From an uncultured Eubacteriales bacterium (GTDB lineage: Bacteria; Bacillota; Clostridia; Lachnospirales; Lachnospiraceae): DNA of 42,364 bases. Shown in pieces: positions 22,997-30,337 of this stretch (positions are counted from its first letter, which is position 1; each line of letters opens with the position of its first letter). Location of the stretch: assembly GCA_900317095.1 (NCBI GenBank), contig ONFL01000097.1, positions 1 through 42,364 on the forward strand, given 5' to 3'. The translations under genes were made by a program, and so were the position numbers. The notes under the pieces were generated by a model. The model ran no database searches. It saw only the letters and a list, made by a program, of their open reading frames with translations, and had not been told where the DNA came from.

Positions 22997-23704
22997 ATGC
23001 CCGGTTTTATCATGCATATGGTAGAGTCCAGACTGATCCTGGATCAGCTTGAGAAGGAAAGGCATCTGACTGATGAATGGAAAGAGGCATTTCTGACGGG
23101 CAATCTCCTCCCCGACACCCGGCTGCTGGAGGGCAAGCGCTGGTCTCATTTCTGGGACGAGAGCCATCTGGATCAGATCGCCAGGGCGCCCCAGATCCGG
23201 CTTTTTGAGGACAAATACCACCCGTCAGCCGATGAGCCGCTTATTTTCGGCTATTATTTCCACCTGTACCTGGATATGCACTATGTAAACGAATACTGGC
23301 CCACAGTCTTCTCTTTCCTGGGAGAGGACGGGGGTGAGAAAATAAAAGCAGCGGACATCAGCCGGGTCCATGTGAAGAGGACAGGCGAGGAAATAGGTAT
23401 TGCGCAATTTTTCTCTCCGGAGTATTATTACGGAGATTACACAAAGATGAATGATTATTTCATCCGCAAATACAGGGTCAGCATGCCTGACTGGCGCAGT
23501 GTAGACCCGGTGCCCATGGAAGAGGTGCGTCTTTCGGACATGTACCTGATAGAGAACCTCTACCAGCACGTGACAGAATGCTCTCACATGGGAGATGAGA
23601 AGCGGACAAAGGTCTTTGAGATAGATTCCGTGGAAGAATTTCTGCACTGGTCCGCAAAGCATTTCCTGACCGCCCACTGCGGGCAGGCAGGCGGGGAGAA
23701 ATAA
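22997..23704 (+). CDS. Unknown protein, possibly zinc-dependent phospholipase C-like
   Basis: The 235-residue protein is not firmly recognised. It begins PGFIMHMVESRLILDQLEK, then has GNLLPDTRLLEG, SHFWDESHLDQIAR and FGYYFHLYLDMHYVNEYWP. Regularly spaced His and Asp in long helices (H7, D103-region H-x5-D-x-H and others) recall the all-helical zinc-dependent phospholipase C / nuclease S1 fold, so a metal-dependent hydrolase is possible. There is no signal peptide. GGGGAGGAAAG lies 5-15 nt before the ATG. It follows the NYN gene by 20 nt and is likely in the same transcript. Confidence 0.7.
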   Translation: MPGFIMHMVESRLILDQLEKERHLTDEWKEAFLTGNLLPDTRLLEGKRWSHFWDESHLDQIARAPQIRLFEDKYHPSADEPLIFGYYFHLYLDMHYVNEYWPTVFSFLGEDGGEKIKAADISRVHVKRTGEEIGIAQFFSPEYYYGDYTKMNDYFIRKYRVSMPDWRSVDPVPMEEVRLSDMYLIENLYQHVTECSHMGDEKRTKVFEIDSVEEFLHWSAKHFLTAHCGQAGGEK

Positions 23705-23749
23705 TGAGATACGGCCCCTGATGGACAGGGCGCCGCAGGAGGTATCAAT

Positions 23750-23911
23750 ATGAATATAATAACAGCAGTAGGAACATCCGCAGGCAGAGCGGTGACAAGA
23801 TATGCCGGGAGCTTTGGCGAGATGCTTCCCCACTTTATCGTGATCGCGGCCGTTGTGGCCATTCTGGTCATTGCCTTTGTTATCTACAGCAGAAGAAACA
23901 GCAAAAAGTAG
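23750..23911 (+). CDS. Small single-pass membrane protein (53 residues)
   Basis: AGGAGGT (23737-23743) lies 6 nt before an ATG that opens a 53-codon frame. The peptide has one hydrophobic helix (FIVIAAVVAILVIAFVIY) and a basic end (SRRNSKK), giving a likely outside-N, inside-C orientation. The ribosome site is the best in the neighbourhood, which supports translation. Family and function are not recognised. It sits between the phospholipase-like gene and the L,D-transpeptidase gene. Confidence 0.7.
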   Translation: MNIITAVGTSAGRAVTRYAGSFGEMLPHFIVIAAVVAILVIAFVIYSRRNSKK

Positions 23912-23952
23912 TAAGGAATATTCCCGCCTTTGCGGAGAAAAGAGATACGTAA

Positions 23953-25413
23953 ATGGCAGAAAATACAAAGAGCCGGAGGAAGGCAGGAAAGATCGCCCTG
24001 ATCGTCATCCTATGTATTCTTGCGGCCTGCGCGGCCGCCTGGTTTGGGGCGGCCCGTTTTTTTAAAGATCATTATTACCCGCGGACCAGCATAAACGGGC
24101 AGGATATCTCCCTCAAGGATGAAGCTGCCGGCGAGGAGCTTCTGAAAAAGCAGGCCGAGGACTATGTTCTGGCTGTCCATGACCGCGACGGGCGGGTAAG
24201 TTATTTTAATGCCGGAGACTTTGACTATACTTATGATTCGGACGGGACAGCCCGCAGGCTGCTGGACGGGCAGGACAGTCTGCTCTGGCCCAGGTATATT
24301 TTTCAGCAGCACGAATACAGTGCGGACCTTCCGGTAAAGTGGGACGAGAAGAAGCTGGAGGCGCTGATCAGCGCCATGGACTGCTTTAAGGAAGAGAATA
24401 TCACAAAACCCAAGAATGCCTATATAGAGGACACTGATAAAGGCTGGGAGATCATTCCCGAGGTTGAGGGCAATCAGCCCATAAAGGAGCAGGTGATTGC
24501 CGACATAAAGAAGGCCGTCGCCGCCCGCACCGCGGTCCTGGAGCTGGGCAGTCAGGATTATACAGCCCCGACTATCCGCAGCGACGACCCCACTCTGCAG
24601 GCAAAGATGGAAACAGCCGATAAGTTCCGGCGGATGACGATCACCTATAAGGTGCCCGGCGGCACGAGAAAGCTGGACGGAGATACCATTTCCTCCTGGC
24701 TTTCCTTCGACAAGGACGGCAATGTTACCGTGGACGAGGGGAAAGTCGCTGATTATGCCCAGCAGCTGGCCTATACCTATAATACTTACGGGGATAAGAG
24801 GCAGTTCAAGACCACAAAAGGGGATACCATCACCATCGGCGGCGGCGATTACGGCTGGATAGTGGATAAAGCTGCCGAAGCGAAACAGCTCAAGGCTGAT
24901 ATAGAGAAGGGCGAGTCCGTGGAAAGAGAGCCCTGCTGGGAGCAGAAGGCATTTACAGACACTGAGGATGATATAGGCAAGACCTATATAGAAGTCGACT
25001 ATAGCAGCCAGCACATGTGGTACTACAAGAACGGCAGCCTGGTGCTGGATGCCGACATCGTTACCGGCAACAATTCCATCGGCAACGGTTCGCCGGACGG
25101 GGTCTTCAAGGTCATAAGCCGGATCAGGGACACCACGCTCCAGGGCGAGGACTATTCCTCACCGGTTCAGTACTTCATGCCCTTTGCCTACAATGTCGGC
25201 TTCCACGATGCCTCCTGGCGCAGCAGCTTCGGCGGGAGCATATATCTGAGCAGCGGCTCTCACGGCTGCGTCAATATGCCGGCCGACAAGGCGAAGCAGC
25301 TTTTTGACAGCGTGGAGCCGGGCACGCCGGTGATCGCCTTCTACAGAGATCCGGTGACCCTCAGCAATACATCGGGCCGGGTATCCAATGCCTATTCCTA
25401 TAAGGCACAGTAA
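23953..25413 (+). CDS. L,D-transpeptidase (YkuD domain) with peptidoglycan-binding domain
   Basis: The 486-residue protein has a basic N-terminus and one membrane anchor (about 13-35), so the rest lies outside the membrane. A PG_binding_4-like region spans roughly 45-320 (two copies of a YxxxxNGxxI / TIGGGDYGW-type module). The C-terminal YkuD domain (about 340-470) begins YIEVDYSSQHMWYYKNG and carries the catalytic SHGCVNMP, with C439 as nucleophile. It should form 3-3 crosslinks in peptidoglycan or attach proteins to it. The ribosome site is weak (GGAGAAAAGAG, about 12 nt upstream). It lies 41 nt after the small membrane protein gene. Confidence 0.93.
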   Translation: MAENTKSRRKAGKIALIVILCILAACAAAWFGAARFFKDHYYPRTSINGQDISLKDEAAGEELLKKQAEDYVLAVHDRDGRVSYFNAGDFDYTYDSDGTARRLLDGQDSLLWPRYIFQQHEYSADLPVKWDEKKLEALISAMDCFKEENITKPKNAYIEDTDKGWEIIPEVEGNQPIKEQVIADIKKAVAARTAVLELGSQDYTAPTIRSDDPTLQAKMETADKFRRMTITYKVPGGTRKLDGDTISSWLSFDKDGNVTVDEGKVADYAQQLAYTYNTYGDKRQFKTTKGDTITIGGGDYGWIVDKAAEAKQLKADIEKGESVEREPCWEQKAFTDTEDDIGKTYIEVDYSSQHMWYYKNGSLVLDADIVTGNNSIGNGSPDGVFKVISRIRDTTLQGEDYSSPVQYFMPFAYNVGFHDASWRSSFGGSIYLSSGSHGCVNMPADKAKQLFDSVEPGTPVIAFYRDPVTLSNTSGRVSNAYSYKAQ

Positions 25414-25473
25414 GAGGGCAGTCTGCCTGCGAAGGGGCGGCAGGCCATGTGATAAAAGGAGATGTTTTTATAA

Positions 25474-26058
25474 ATGATAAAACTGATACTGGAAGCACAG
25501 AAGGTAAATTATGACGACTTTATAGACAGGATGCTGCAGATGGCAAAGGACCACCCTGAGCAGCTGGGCGGCGTCAAGGTCCCGCCCATGGCCGGGAAGA
25601 TGCTGAAGCTCCTGCCGCAGAAAAAGAAGGACGAGATGATCGTGCAGGCCCTGAATTCGGACAAGCCGAAAATGATAGAGCAGGCGCAGACCCTGCTGGC
25701 CCGCCTGATCGGCCCGGTCACCATCAGCAATCTGGATGTGGTCCTGGACGGTCAGGTCCCGATGCAGGCGATCCTGGAGATAGCCTCCTACGACAGCAAT
25801 TATATAATAGACAACTTCCTGCCCCTCTATTATTCACCGGCATGGGCGCCGGAAATGCTGGCCGGCACGGACTGCGCTTCCTATGCGCTGCCGGATGTGC
25901 AGCAGTACATGCGCAGCCGCGATCCCCGGACATGCCAGCTGCTGATCGCGAAGAGCATGAAGGCCGGCAAGGGAAGCATTCTGAAGGCGCTGACTGACGC
26001 CATGGACAAGGCGGGGATCCGGGCAGACCTGTCCAACCTGCGGATTTTTGTAAGATAA
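25474..26058 (+). CDS. Unknown 194-residue protein
   Basis: No family is recognised. The protein looks soluble and mostly helical, with a basic first half (PQKKKDEMIVQALNSDKPKM) and a central DVVLDGQVPMQAILEIASYDSNYIID. It has no signal peptide or catalytic motif that I can name. AAAGGAG lies 13 nt before the ATG at 25474. A short hairpin (GCCTGC 25425-25430 / GCAGGC 25440-25445) lies between it and the transpeptidase gene. It is the last plus-strand gene before a terminator. Confidence 0.75.
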   Translation: MIKLILEAQKVNYDDFIDRMLQMAKDHPEQLGGVKVPPMAGKMLKLLPQKKKDEMIVQALNSDKPKMIEQAQTLLARLIGPVTISNLDVVLDGQVPMQAILEIASYDSNYIIDNFLPLYYSPAWAPEMLAGTDCASYALPDVQQYMRSRDPRTCQLLIAKSMKAGKGSILKALTDAMDKAGIRADLSNLRIFVR

Positions 26059-26067
26059 AGGATAAAG

Positions 26068-26105
26068 GAACCCTCCTGCGTGCTTTATAGGCGGCAGGAG
26101 GGTTC
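26068..26105. terminator. Bidirectional terminator, 12-bp stem
   Basis: GAACCCTCCTGC (26068-26079) pairs perfectly with GCAGGAGGGTTC (26094-26105). T-runs on both sides are short. It separates convergent genes. Confidence 0.75.
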
Positions 26106-26111
26106 TTGGCT

Positions 26112-26140
26112 TTCAGTGCATAACATCCTTCAGTGCATAA
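26112..26140 (-). repeat. 17-bp duplication covering the stop codon of the small minus-strand gene
   Basis: TTCAGTGCATAA occurs at 26112-26123 and 26129-26140, within two 17-bp near-copies. On the minus strand both encode D-(F/V)-M-H-stop, so the gene's last codons are repeated just beyond its stop. Confidence 0.7.
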
Positions 26141-26381
26141 AATCCTGCATGTGGGGGCGGACCTTCTCTTCGTAGACCAGCTCAGCCATGCATTTGGCGA
26201 AGAACTTGCGGTTCTCTATCACAAGGCGCTTGCCGTCGGCATCGATCTTATCGGCCAGCCAGTCCTGCATCTGCTTCTTGAGCTCGGCGCGTTCAGGCTC
26301 ATACTGGAAGTCCTCGGCCTTCAGGCCCTCCCAGGCATCTATCCTTCTTGCAAGTTCCTCTTTATAAACAGAAAGTTCCAT
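26130..26381 (-). CDS. Unknown 83-residue protein
   Basis: The minus-strand frame from ATG 26381 encodes a charged, helical 83-residue protein beginning MELSVYKEELARRIDAWEGL and ending RPHMQDFMH. AAAGGAG lies 9 nt before the ATG. The frame is open further upstream, but that part reads through the ribosome site and the promoter region of the divergent esterase, so the short form is preferred. No family is recognised. Confidence 0.7.
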   Translation of the reverse strand: MELSVYKEELARRIDAWEGLKAEDFQYEPERAELKKQMQDWLADKIDADGKRLVIENRKFFAKCMAELVYEEKVRPHMQDFMH

Positions 26382-26537
26382 ATCAGCGGGCTCCTTTCGA
26401 CACTTTTTCTTTATTCTAATATGAAAAAGGGAGGAAGGGAAGCCCTTTCTTTTTCCTGAATTTTGTTTCAGAAAGTTCGAATAAGAAAATTTTGGTGTAA
26501 AATAACAACAGATATTTTTCAAGGAGGGGAGCCCATC

Positions 26538-27299
26538 ATGGTTTTCAAAGAGACCGTTCACATCACACCCTTTGATCTGGACCGGACCCTGCATATATAT
26601 CTGCCGGATGATTACGACAGAAGCGGGGACCGCTACCCGGTCATGTACATGTTTGACGGGCACAATCTTTTTGCGGACGAGGATGCCACCTACGGCAAGT
26701 CCTGGGGCCTGGCCGATTATATGGACAGGAGCCGCAGGAAGATGATCATAGTGGGCCTGGAGTGCAATCATGAGGGGAATAAGCGGCTGGAGGAGTTCAG
26801 CCCCTATGATTTCCATGATTTCAACGGGGAGGTGATCCCAGGCCGGGGCGGCGTCCTCATGGAGTGGATGACCGGGCAGCTCAAGCCCCTGATAGACCGG
26901 GAGCTGCGGACCCGGCCGCAGCGGGAGTGGACCGGGATCGGCGGCAGCTCCATGGGAGGCATCATGGCCCTTTACAGCATCGTCCGGCACAACGACATTT
27001 TCTCCAGGGCAGCCTGCCTGTCCACTGCTGTCACTCTCTGTTACAGCCGGCTGAAGGAGGAGATCCGCCGGGCGGGAGACCTGCTGCCTGACACCCGGGT
27101 CTACTTAAGCTGGGGCAGCAAGGAATCCGGCCGCAAGCCGGGCCTGGTCCGCTACACCTGCGAAAACCTGGAGCTGAGCCATATGCTGACAGAGCGCGGC
27201 GCCGACAGCTATCCCTTCCTGCTGCGGGGCGGAGCCCACTGCGAGGCAGACTGGGAAAAACAGAATAAGAGATATATGGATTTTCTCTGGGGGGAATGA
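26538..27299 (+). CDS. Alpha/beta hydrolase, putative esterase (Fes/EstD-like)
   Basis: The 253-residue protein has YPVMYMFDGHNLF (oxyanion region) and a nucleophile elbow GGSSMGG with S138. A late GGAHCEADW supplies the likely catalytic histidine. This layout matches the esterase D / enterochelin-esterase (Fes, IroE) group, so it probably hydrolyses small esters in the cytoplasm; no signal peptide is seen. The frame is open back to 26463, but ATG 26538 has AAGGAGGGGAG 6-16 nt upstream and family similarity starts there. A TAAAAT box at about 26498 could be its -10. It stands alone before a strong terminator. Confidence 0.88.
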   Translation: MVFKETVHITPFDLDRTLHIYLPDDYDRSGDRYPVMYMFDGHNLFADEDATYGKSWGLADYMDRSRRKMIIVGLECNHEGNKRLEEFSPYDFHDFNGEVIPGRGGVLMEWMTGQLKPLIDRELRTRPQREWTGIGGSSMGGIMALYSIVRHNDIFSRAACLSTAVTLCYSRLKEEIRRAGDLLPDTRVYLSWGSKESGRKPGLVRYTCENLELSHMLTERGADSYPFLLRGGAHCEADWEKQNKRYMDFLWGE

Positions 27300-27365
27300 A
27301 GGCAGAGAAATGCGAAAAAAGCCGGCCCGCCGCGAACTGCAGCAGGCCGGAACGTGTATAAAAAA

Positions 27366-27395
27366 GGGCCGGGACAGATGCGTCCCGGCCCTTTT
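27366..27395. terminator. Strong terminator, 10-bp GC stem
   Basis: GGGCCGGGAC (27366-27375) pairs with GTCCCGGCCC (27382-27391), followed by TTTT and preceded by A-rich sequence. It ends the esterase transcript. Confidence 0.9.
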
Positions 27396-27401
27396 GCGCG
27401 G

Positions 27402-27477
27402 ATAATAAAGAAACCGGGACAGATGTATCCCTCTGCCTTCATCGGCTGAGACCACACTGCCCCGGTTCCTTTATTAT
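27402..27477. repeat. 17-bp near-perfect inverted repeat with 42-nt loop
   Basis: Left arm 27402-27418 (ATAATAAAGAAACCGGG) and right arm 27461-27477 pair at 16 of 17 positions. The string CCGGGACAGATG occurs both in the left part here (27414-27425) and in the neighbouring terminator (27370-27381), so the two hairpins share sequence. It lies between convergent genes. Confidence 0.75.
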
Positions 27478-27553
27478 ATTATAACTTCCCTCTCGGAATT
27501 CATAGCTGCGCTAAGGCAGTCCCGCTGTCGGACCGCATGAGGCACATGTATAT

Positions 27554-28168
27554 TCAGAAGACCTCTTCCCGGAATATATCCTCTGCTGACGGCTCTACCA
27601 CATCCAGAAATTCTTCCCTGCGGATCCACCAGTCCTCTGCCTTAGATGTCTTGTAAAATGTGTCATCCAGCGTGTAAAGGTCGACATGGTCAACGCTGCC
27701 GTGAACGAAATCTCTGAACTGCGGATATCGTACCTTCACGATCTCCTCGGTCTCTGGCATGATAAACATGGCTTTGCGGATCTTCACAGCGTAGACCTGG
27801 ACCAGCGCGTTGTCATGATAGCTGCCCTGATTTATGTGCTGGCGCAGGCTTCCCAGGTGGATGATGTCCTCTTCCTCCAGCTCTTCTGTGCCCAGGTAAT
27901 AGCGAAAACTGTGGATGATGCTGTATTCATCACTCTTGTCCGGCTCAAAATGCGTCGTCTGGATCAGGTCGTACTTGCCGGGATAGAGCTCGCGGCTGAG
28001 AGCCCGCTGCTGCATCAGGATATTGATCTCGTCATCCTGCCGCTGAAACATCCATACGTGGGCAACCTGGTGCAGGAGACCTTCTGCGTGAACCTTCTCC
28101 CGAGTCGCTGTTCCAGTCATATTCAGATCTTCGTCATAGACATTCAAAATGTCGTCACCACGGAACAT
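27554..28168 (-). CDS. Nudix-fold protein of the IDI-like group with eroded catalytic box
   Basis: The 204-residue protein starts DILNVYDEDLNMTGTATREKVHAEGLLHQVAHVW, the typical opening of isopentenyl-diphosphate isomerase-like Nudix proteins. Where the Nudix box should lie, it reads THFEPDKSDEYSIIHSFRYYLG: the first glutamate is present, but the REUxEE catalytic core is replaced by HSFRYY. Metal-dependent hydrolysis by the usual mechanism is therefore doubtful; it may be a binding protein or use other residues. AGGAGG lies 13 nt before the ATG at 28168, which is a long spacing. Confidence 0.8.
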   Translation of the reverse strand: MFRGDDILNVYDEDLNMTGTATREKVHAEGLLHQVAHVWMFQRQDDEINILMQQRALSRELYPGKYDLIQTTHFEPDKSDEYSIIHSFRYYLGTEELEEEDIIHLGSLRQHINQGSYHDNALVQVYAVKIRKAMFIMPETEEIVKVRYPQFRDFVHGSVDHVDLYTLDDTFYKTSKAEDWWIRREEFLDVVEPSAEDIFREEVF

Positions 28169-28213
28169 ACTCTACTATCAACCTCCTGAAAAACATGCAT
28201 CCTTATACTATAT

Positions 28214-28241
28214 ATTATAAACGGTAAGGTAAAATTTACAA
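28214..28241 (-). promoter_or_regulatory. Promoter of the Nudix-like gene
   Basis: On the minus strand TTGTAA (28241-28236), 16 nt, TATAAT (28219-28214), about 45 nt before the start codon. Confidence 0.65.
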
Positions 28242-28343
28242 GATAAAATAATAACAAAGACGTGCGGCGGATGCCGGGCTGCCGGTTTTTTCTGTGCTCT
28301 GACCCATAGGGAAAACTTATAGAAAAACATAAAATATTTTTCT

Positions 28344-28372
28344 TTGACATTGCCCTTCCTGCATAGTACAAT
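28344..28372 (+). promoter_or_regulatory. Promoter of the DUF1847-peptidase-lyase-ABC cluster
   Basis: TTGACA (28344-28349), 17 nt, TACAAT (28367-28372). The next gene starts at 28435. Confidence 0.8.
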
Positions 28373-28434
28373 CGCTATAAACCATTAAAACATATAATTC
28401 ATATGGATAAAGTAGGAAATAGAGGAGAAGGAAC

Positions 28435-29124
28435 ATGGCAGCGGATAAGAAAAATGACAAAGTATTTTCCTGTGTAGACTGCGGCGTGCTCAACTGTCAG
28501 AAGCGGACAGAGCAGTACCCGGAGTTTTGTCTGACCACGGGACTCACAGAAGAAGAGATAGAGGAGGTCTCCAGACTCTATCAGAACCGGGTCAACAAGA
28601 AGATTTCCATCATTTCCGCAGAGATTGAAGGTGAATTCTACGGCCGTTACACCCGGGTCGAGGAGATCATAGAATTTGCCCGCCGTATGGGCTATAAGAA
28701 GATCGGCATCGCCACCTGTGTCGGCCTGATCAATGAAAGCCGCATATTTGCCCGCATTCTGAGACTGAACGGCTTTGAGGTCTACGGGATCGCCTGTAAG
28801 GTAGGCGCCTTCAACAAGACGGACCTGGGTGTAAGGGAAGAGTACACGACGGTGACCGGAAATGCCATGTGCAACCCCATCATGCAGGCAAAGCTGCTCA
28901 ACAAGGCAAAGACAGATCTGAACGTGGTCGTAGGCCTCTGTGTCGGCCATGACAGTCTTTTCTATAAATATGCTAAAGGAGTGATCACGACGCTGATCAC
29001 AAAGGACCGGGTGCTGGCTCACAATCCGGCGGCAGCCCTGTATCAGTCAAGCGCTTACTATAAGCGGCTGCTGGCGCATCCGCTTCCTGAAGATGAGGGC
29101 TTTTTGGAAAGAGAGGGAAAATAA
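28435..29124 (+). CDS. DUF1847 family metal-binding protein
   Basis: The 229-residue protein has an N-terminal cysteine cluster, C13-x2-C16-x4-C21-x10-C32, that should bind zinc or an iron-sulfur cluster. An alpha/beta domain follows with RMGYKKIGIATCVGL, GFEVYGIACKVG, GNAMCNPIMQA and VVVGLCVGHDSLFYKYA. This is the DUF1847 pattern; the biochemical function is not known to me. GGAGAAGG lies just before the ATG. Its stop overlaps the next start (TAATG), so it is coupled to the M24 peptidase gene. Confidence 0.9.
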   Translation: MAADKKNDKVFSCVDCGVLNCQKRTEQYPEFCLTTGLTEEEIEEVSRLYQNRVNKKISIISAEIEGEFYGRYTRVEEIIEFARRMGYKKIGIATCVGLINESRIFARILRLNGFEVYGIACKVGAFNKTDLGVREEYTTVTGNAMCNPIMQAKLLNKAKTDLNVVVGLCVGHDSLFYKYAKGVITTLITKDRVLAHNPAAALYQSSAYYKRLLAHPLPEDEGFLEREGK

Positions 29125-30320
29125 TGGCGGAGTTTAGAGACCAGAAAGCAATTACAGCAAGAATTACAGAACAGATGGAGAAAGCCGGGCTGGATGCAGT
29201 ACTGTTTACCAGCGGCGACGCCGTCTATTACGCGACTGGCTTTGCGGCCCGCGACCTCTACCGGGGCGGACAGACCGGAAACAGCGCTGCTCTGGTTAAT
29301 AAGGACGGAAGCACCGGCCTGGTCGTCGGTGAATTTGCCCTCCATACAGCCCAGGAAGCGGCCCGTGATTATGATAATGTGACCGTAACCTCCTATCCGA
29401 CCTGGATTTACATAGAGGATTATGCAGTTGCCGGCCAGGAAAAGGAAGTGCAGCCGGATCTGAATAAGACATTTAAGAAGGTCCTGGAATTTCTGCCGGA
29501 GCACAGCGGTCCGGTCCGCCTGGGCGTGCAGACATCCTACCTTACTCCATTTGCCTGGGAGTATCTGACAGACCGCTTCGGCAGAGAGAATCTGGTGGAT
29601 GTGAAGGACCTGCTGGTCGAGGCCAGAGCCATAAAGACCCCCTGGGAGATAGATGTTCTGCGCACGGCAGCCCATTACAGTGAACTTACCATGAACACCG
29701 TGGCCCGGCAGATCGTGCCCGGCATGACTGAGGCTGATGTGATAAATCTTTTTAACAAGACAGCATTTTCCTGGGACAGCGACATCATGGATGTCAGCAA
29801 TGCCCATACCATAGGCGCCAATTTTACTCCATCCTATGTAGCACCACACACAAGAATAAACCGCGGCGACATCATCCGCCTGGACGGAGGTCCCCATGTA
29901 AAGGCCTATAATTCCGACCTCGCGCGGACATTTGTCGTCGGCGGCGGCGCCTCCAAAGACAAGATAGAACTCTACGGGCACCTATGGGCCGGATATGAAT
30001 TTGCCCGGGAGCATATCGCTCCTGGCGTGAAGATGTCCGATATATTTAAGGGTATCCACAGGGTGCTGGAGGAGAGAGGATTTACAGGCTATGTACGCGG
30101 GCATCAGGGCCATTCACTGGGCTGCGCGCTCTTCGGCGAAGAATATCCCTTCATAGCGCCCGGCAATGACCGAACCTTTGAGCCCGGCATGGTCATGAAC
30201 CTGGAAATGCCTTATTACAGTTCCCGCCATCAGACCTACAACATAGAGGATACATTCCTGATAAAGGAAGACGGCGTCGAGTGGTTCACATCCGCCAGCC
30301 CCAGCCTGGATCTTTACTGA
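29124..30320 (+). CDS. M24 family Xaa-Pro peptidase
   Basis: The 398-residue cytoplasmic protein has a creatinase-type N-terminal domain (about 1-165) and a C-terminal pita-bread catalytic domain. All five metal ligands appear intact: D254 and D265 in RLDGGPHVKAYNSDLARTF, the histidine of GHQGHSLG, the glutamate of VMNLEMPYY and that of YNIEDTF. It should release the N-terminal residue from peptides with proline second; a creatinase-like or prolidase activity is the alternative. The start overlaps the DUF1847 stop by 1 nt. A C-S lyase and amino acid importer follow, which suggests peptide and amino acid scavenging. Confidence 0.92.
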   Translation: MAEFRDQKAITARITEQMEKAGLDAVLFTSGDAVYYATGFAARDLYRGGQTGNSAALVNKDGSTGLVVGEFALHTAQEAARDYDNVTVTSYPTWIYIEDYAVAGQEKEVQPDLNKTFKKVLEFLPEHSGPVRLGVQTSYLTPFAWEYLTDRFGRENLVDVKDLLVEARAIKTPWEIDVLRTAAHYSELTMNTVARQIVPGMTEADVINLFNKTAFSWDSDIMDVSNAHTIGANFTPSYVAPHTRINRGDIIRLDGGPHVKAYNSDLARTFVVGGGASKDKIELYGHLWAGYEFAREHIAPGVKMSDIFKGIHRVLEERGFTGYVRGHQGHSLGCALFGEEYPFIAPGNDRTFEPGMVMNLEMPYYSSRHQTYNIEDTFLIKEDGVEWFTSASPSLDLY

Positions 30321-30337
30321 TAAGAAGGTGCCTTCAA

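Noticed and set aside
26382..26990. Upstream extension of the small minus-strand gene to a 286-residue protein
   Set aside because: It would run through the AAAGGAG ribosome site at the short start and lie antisense to the esterase start; the extension shows no domain.
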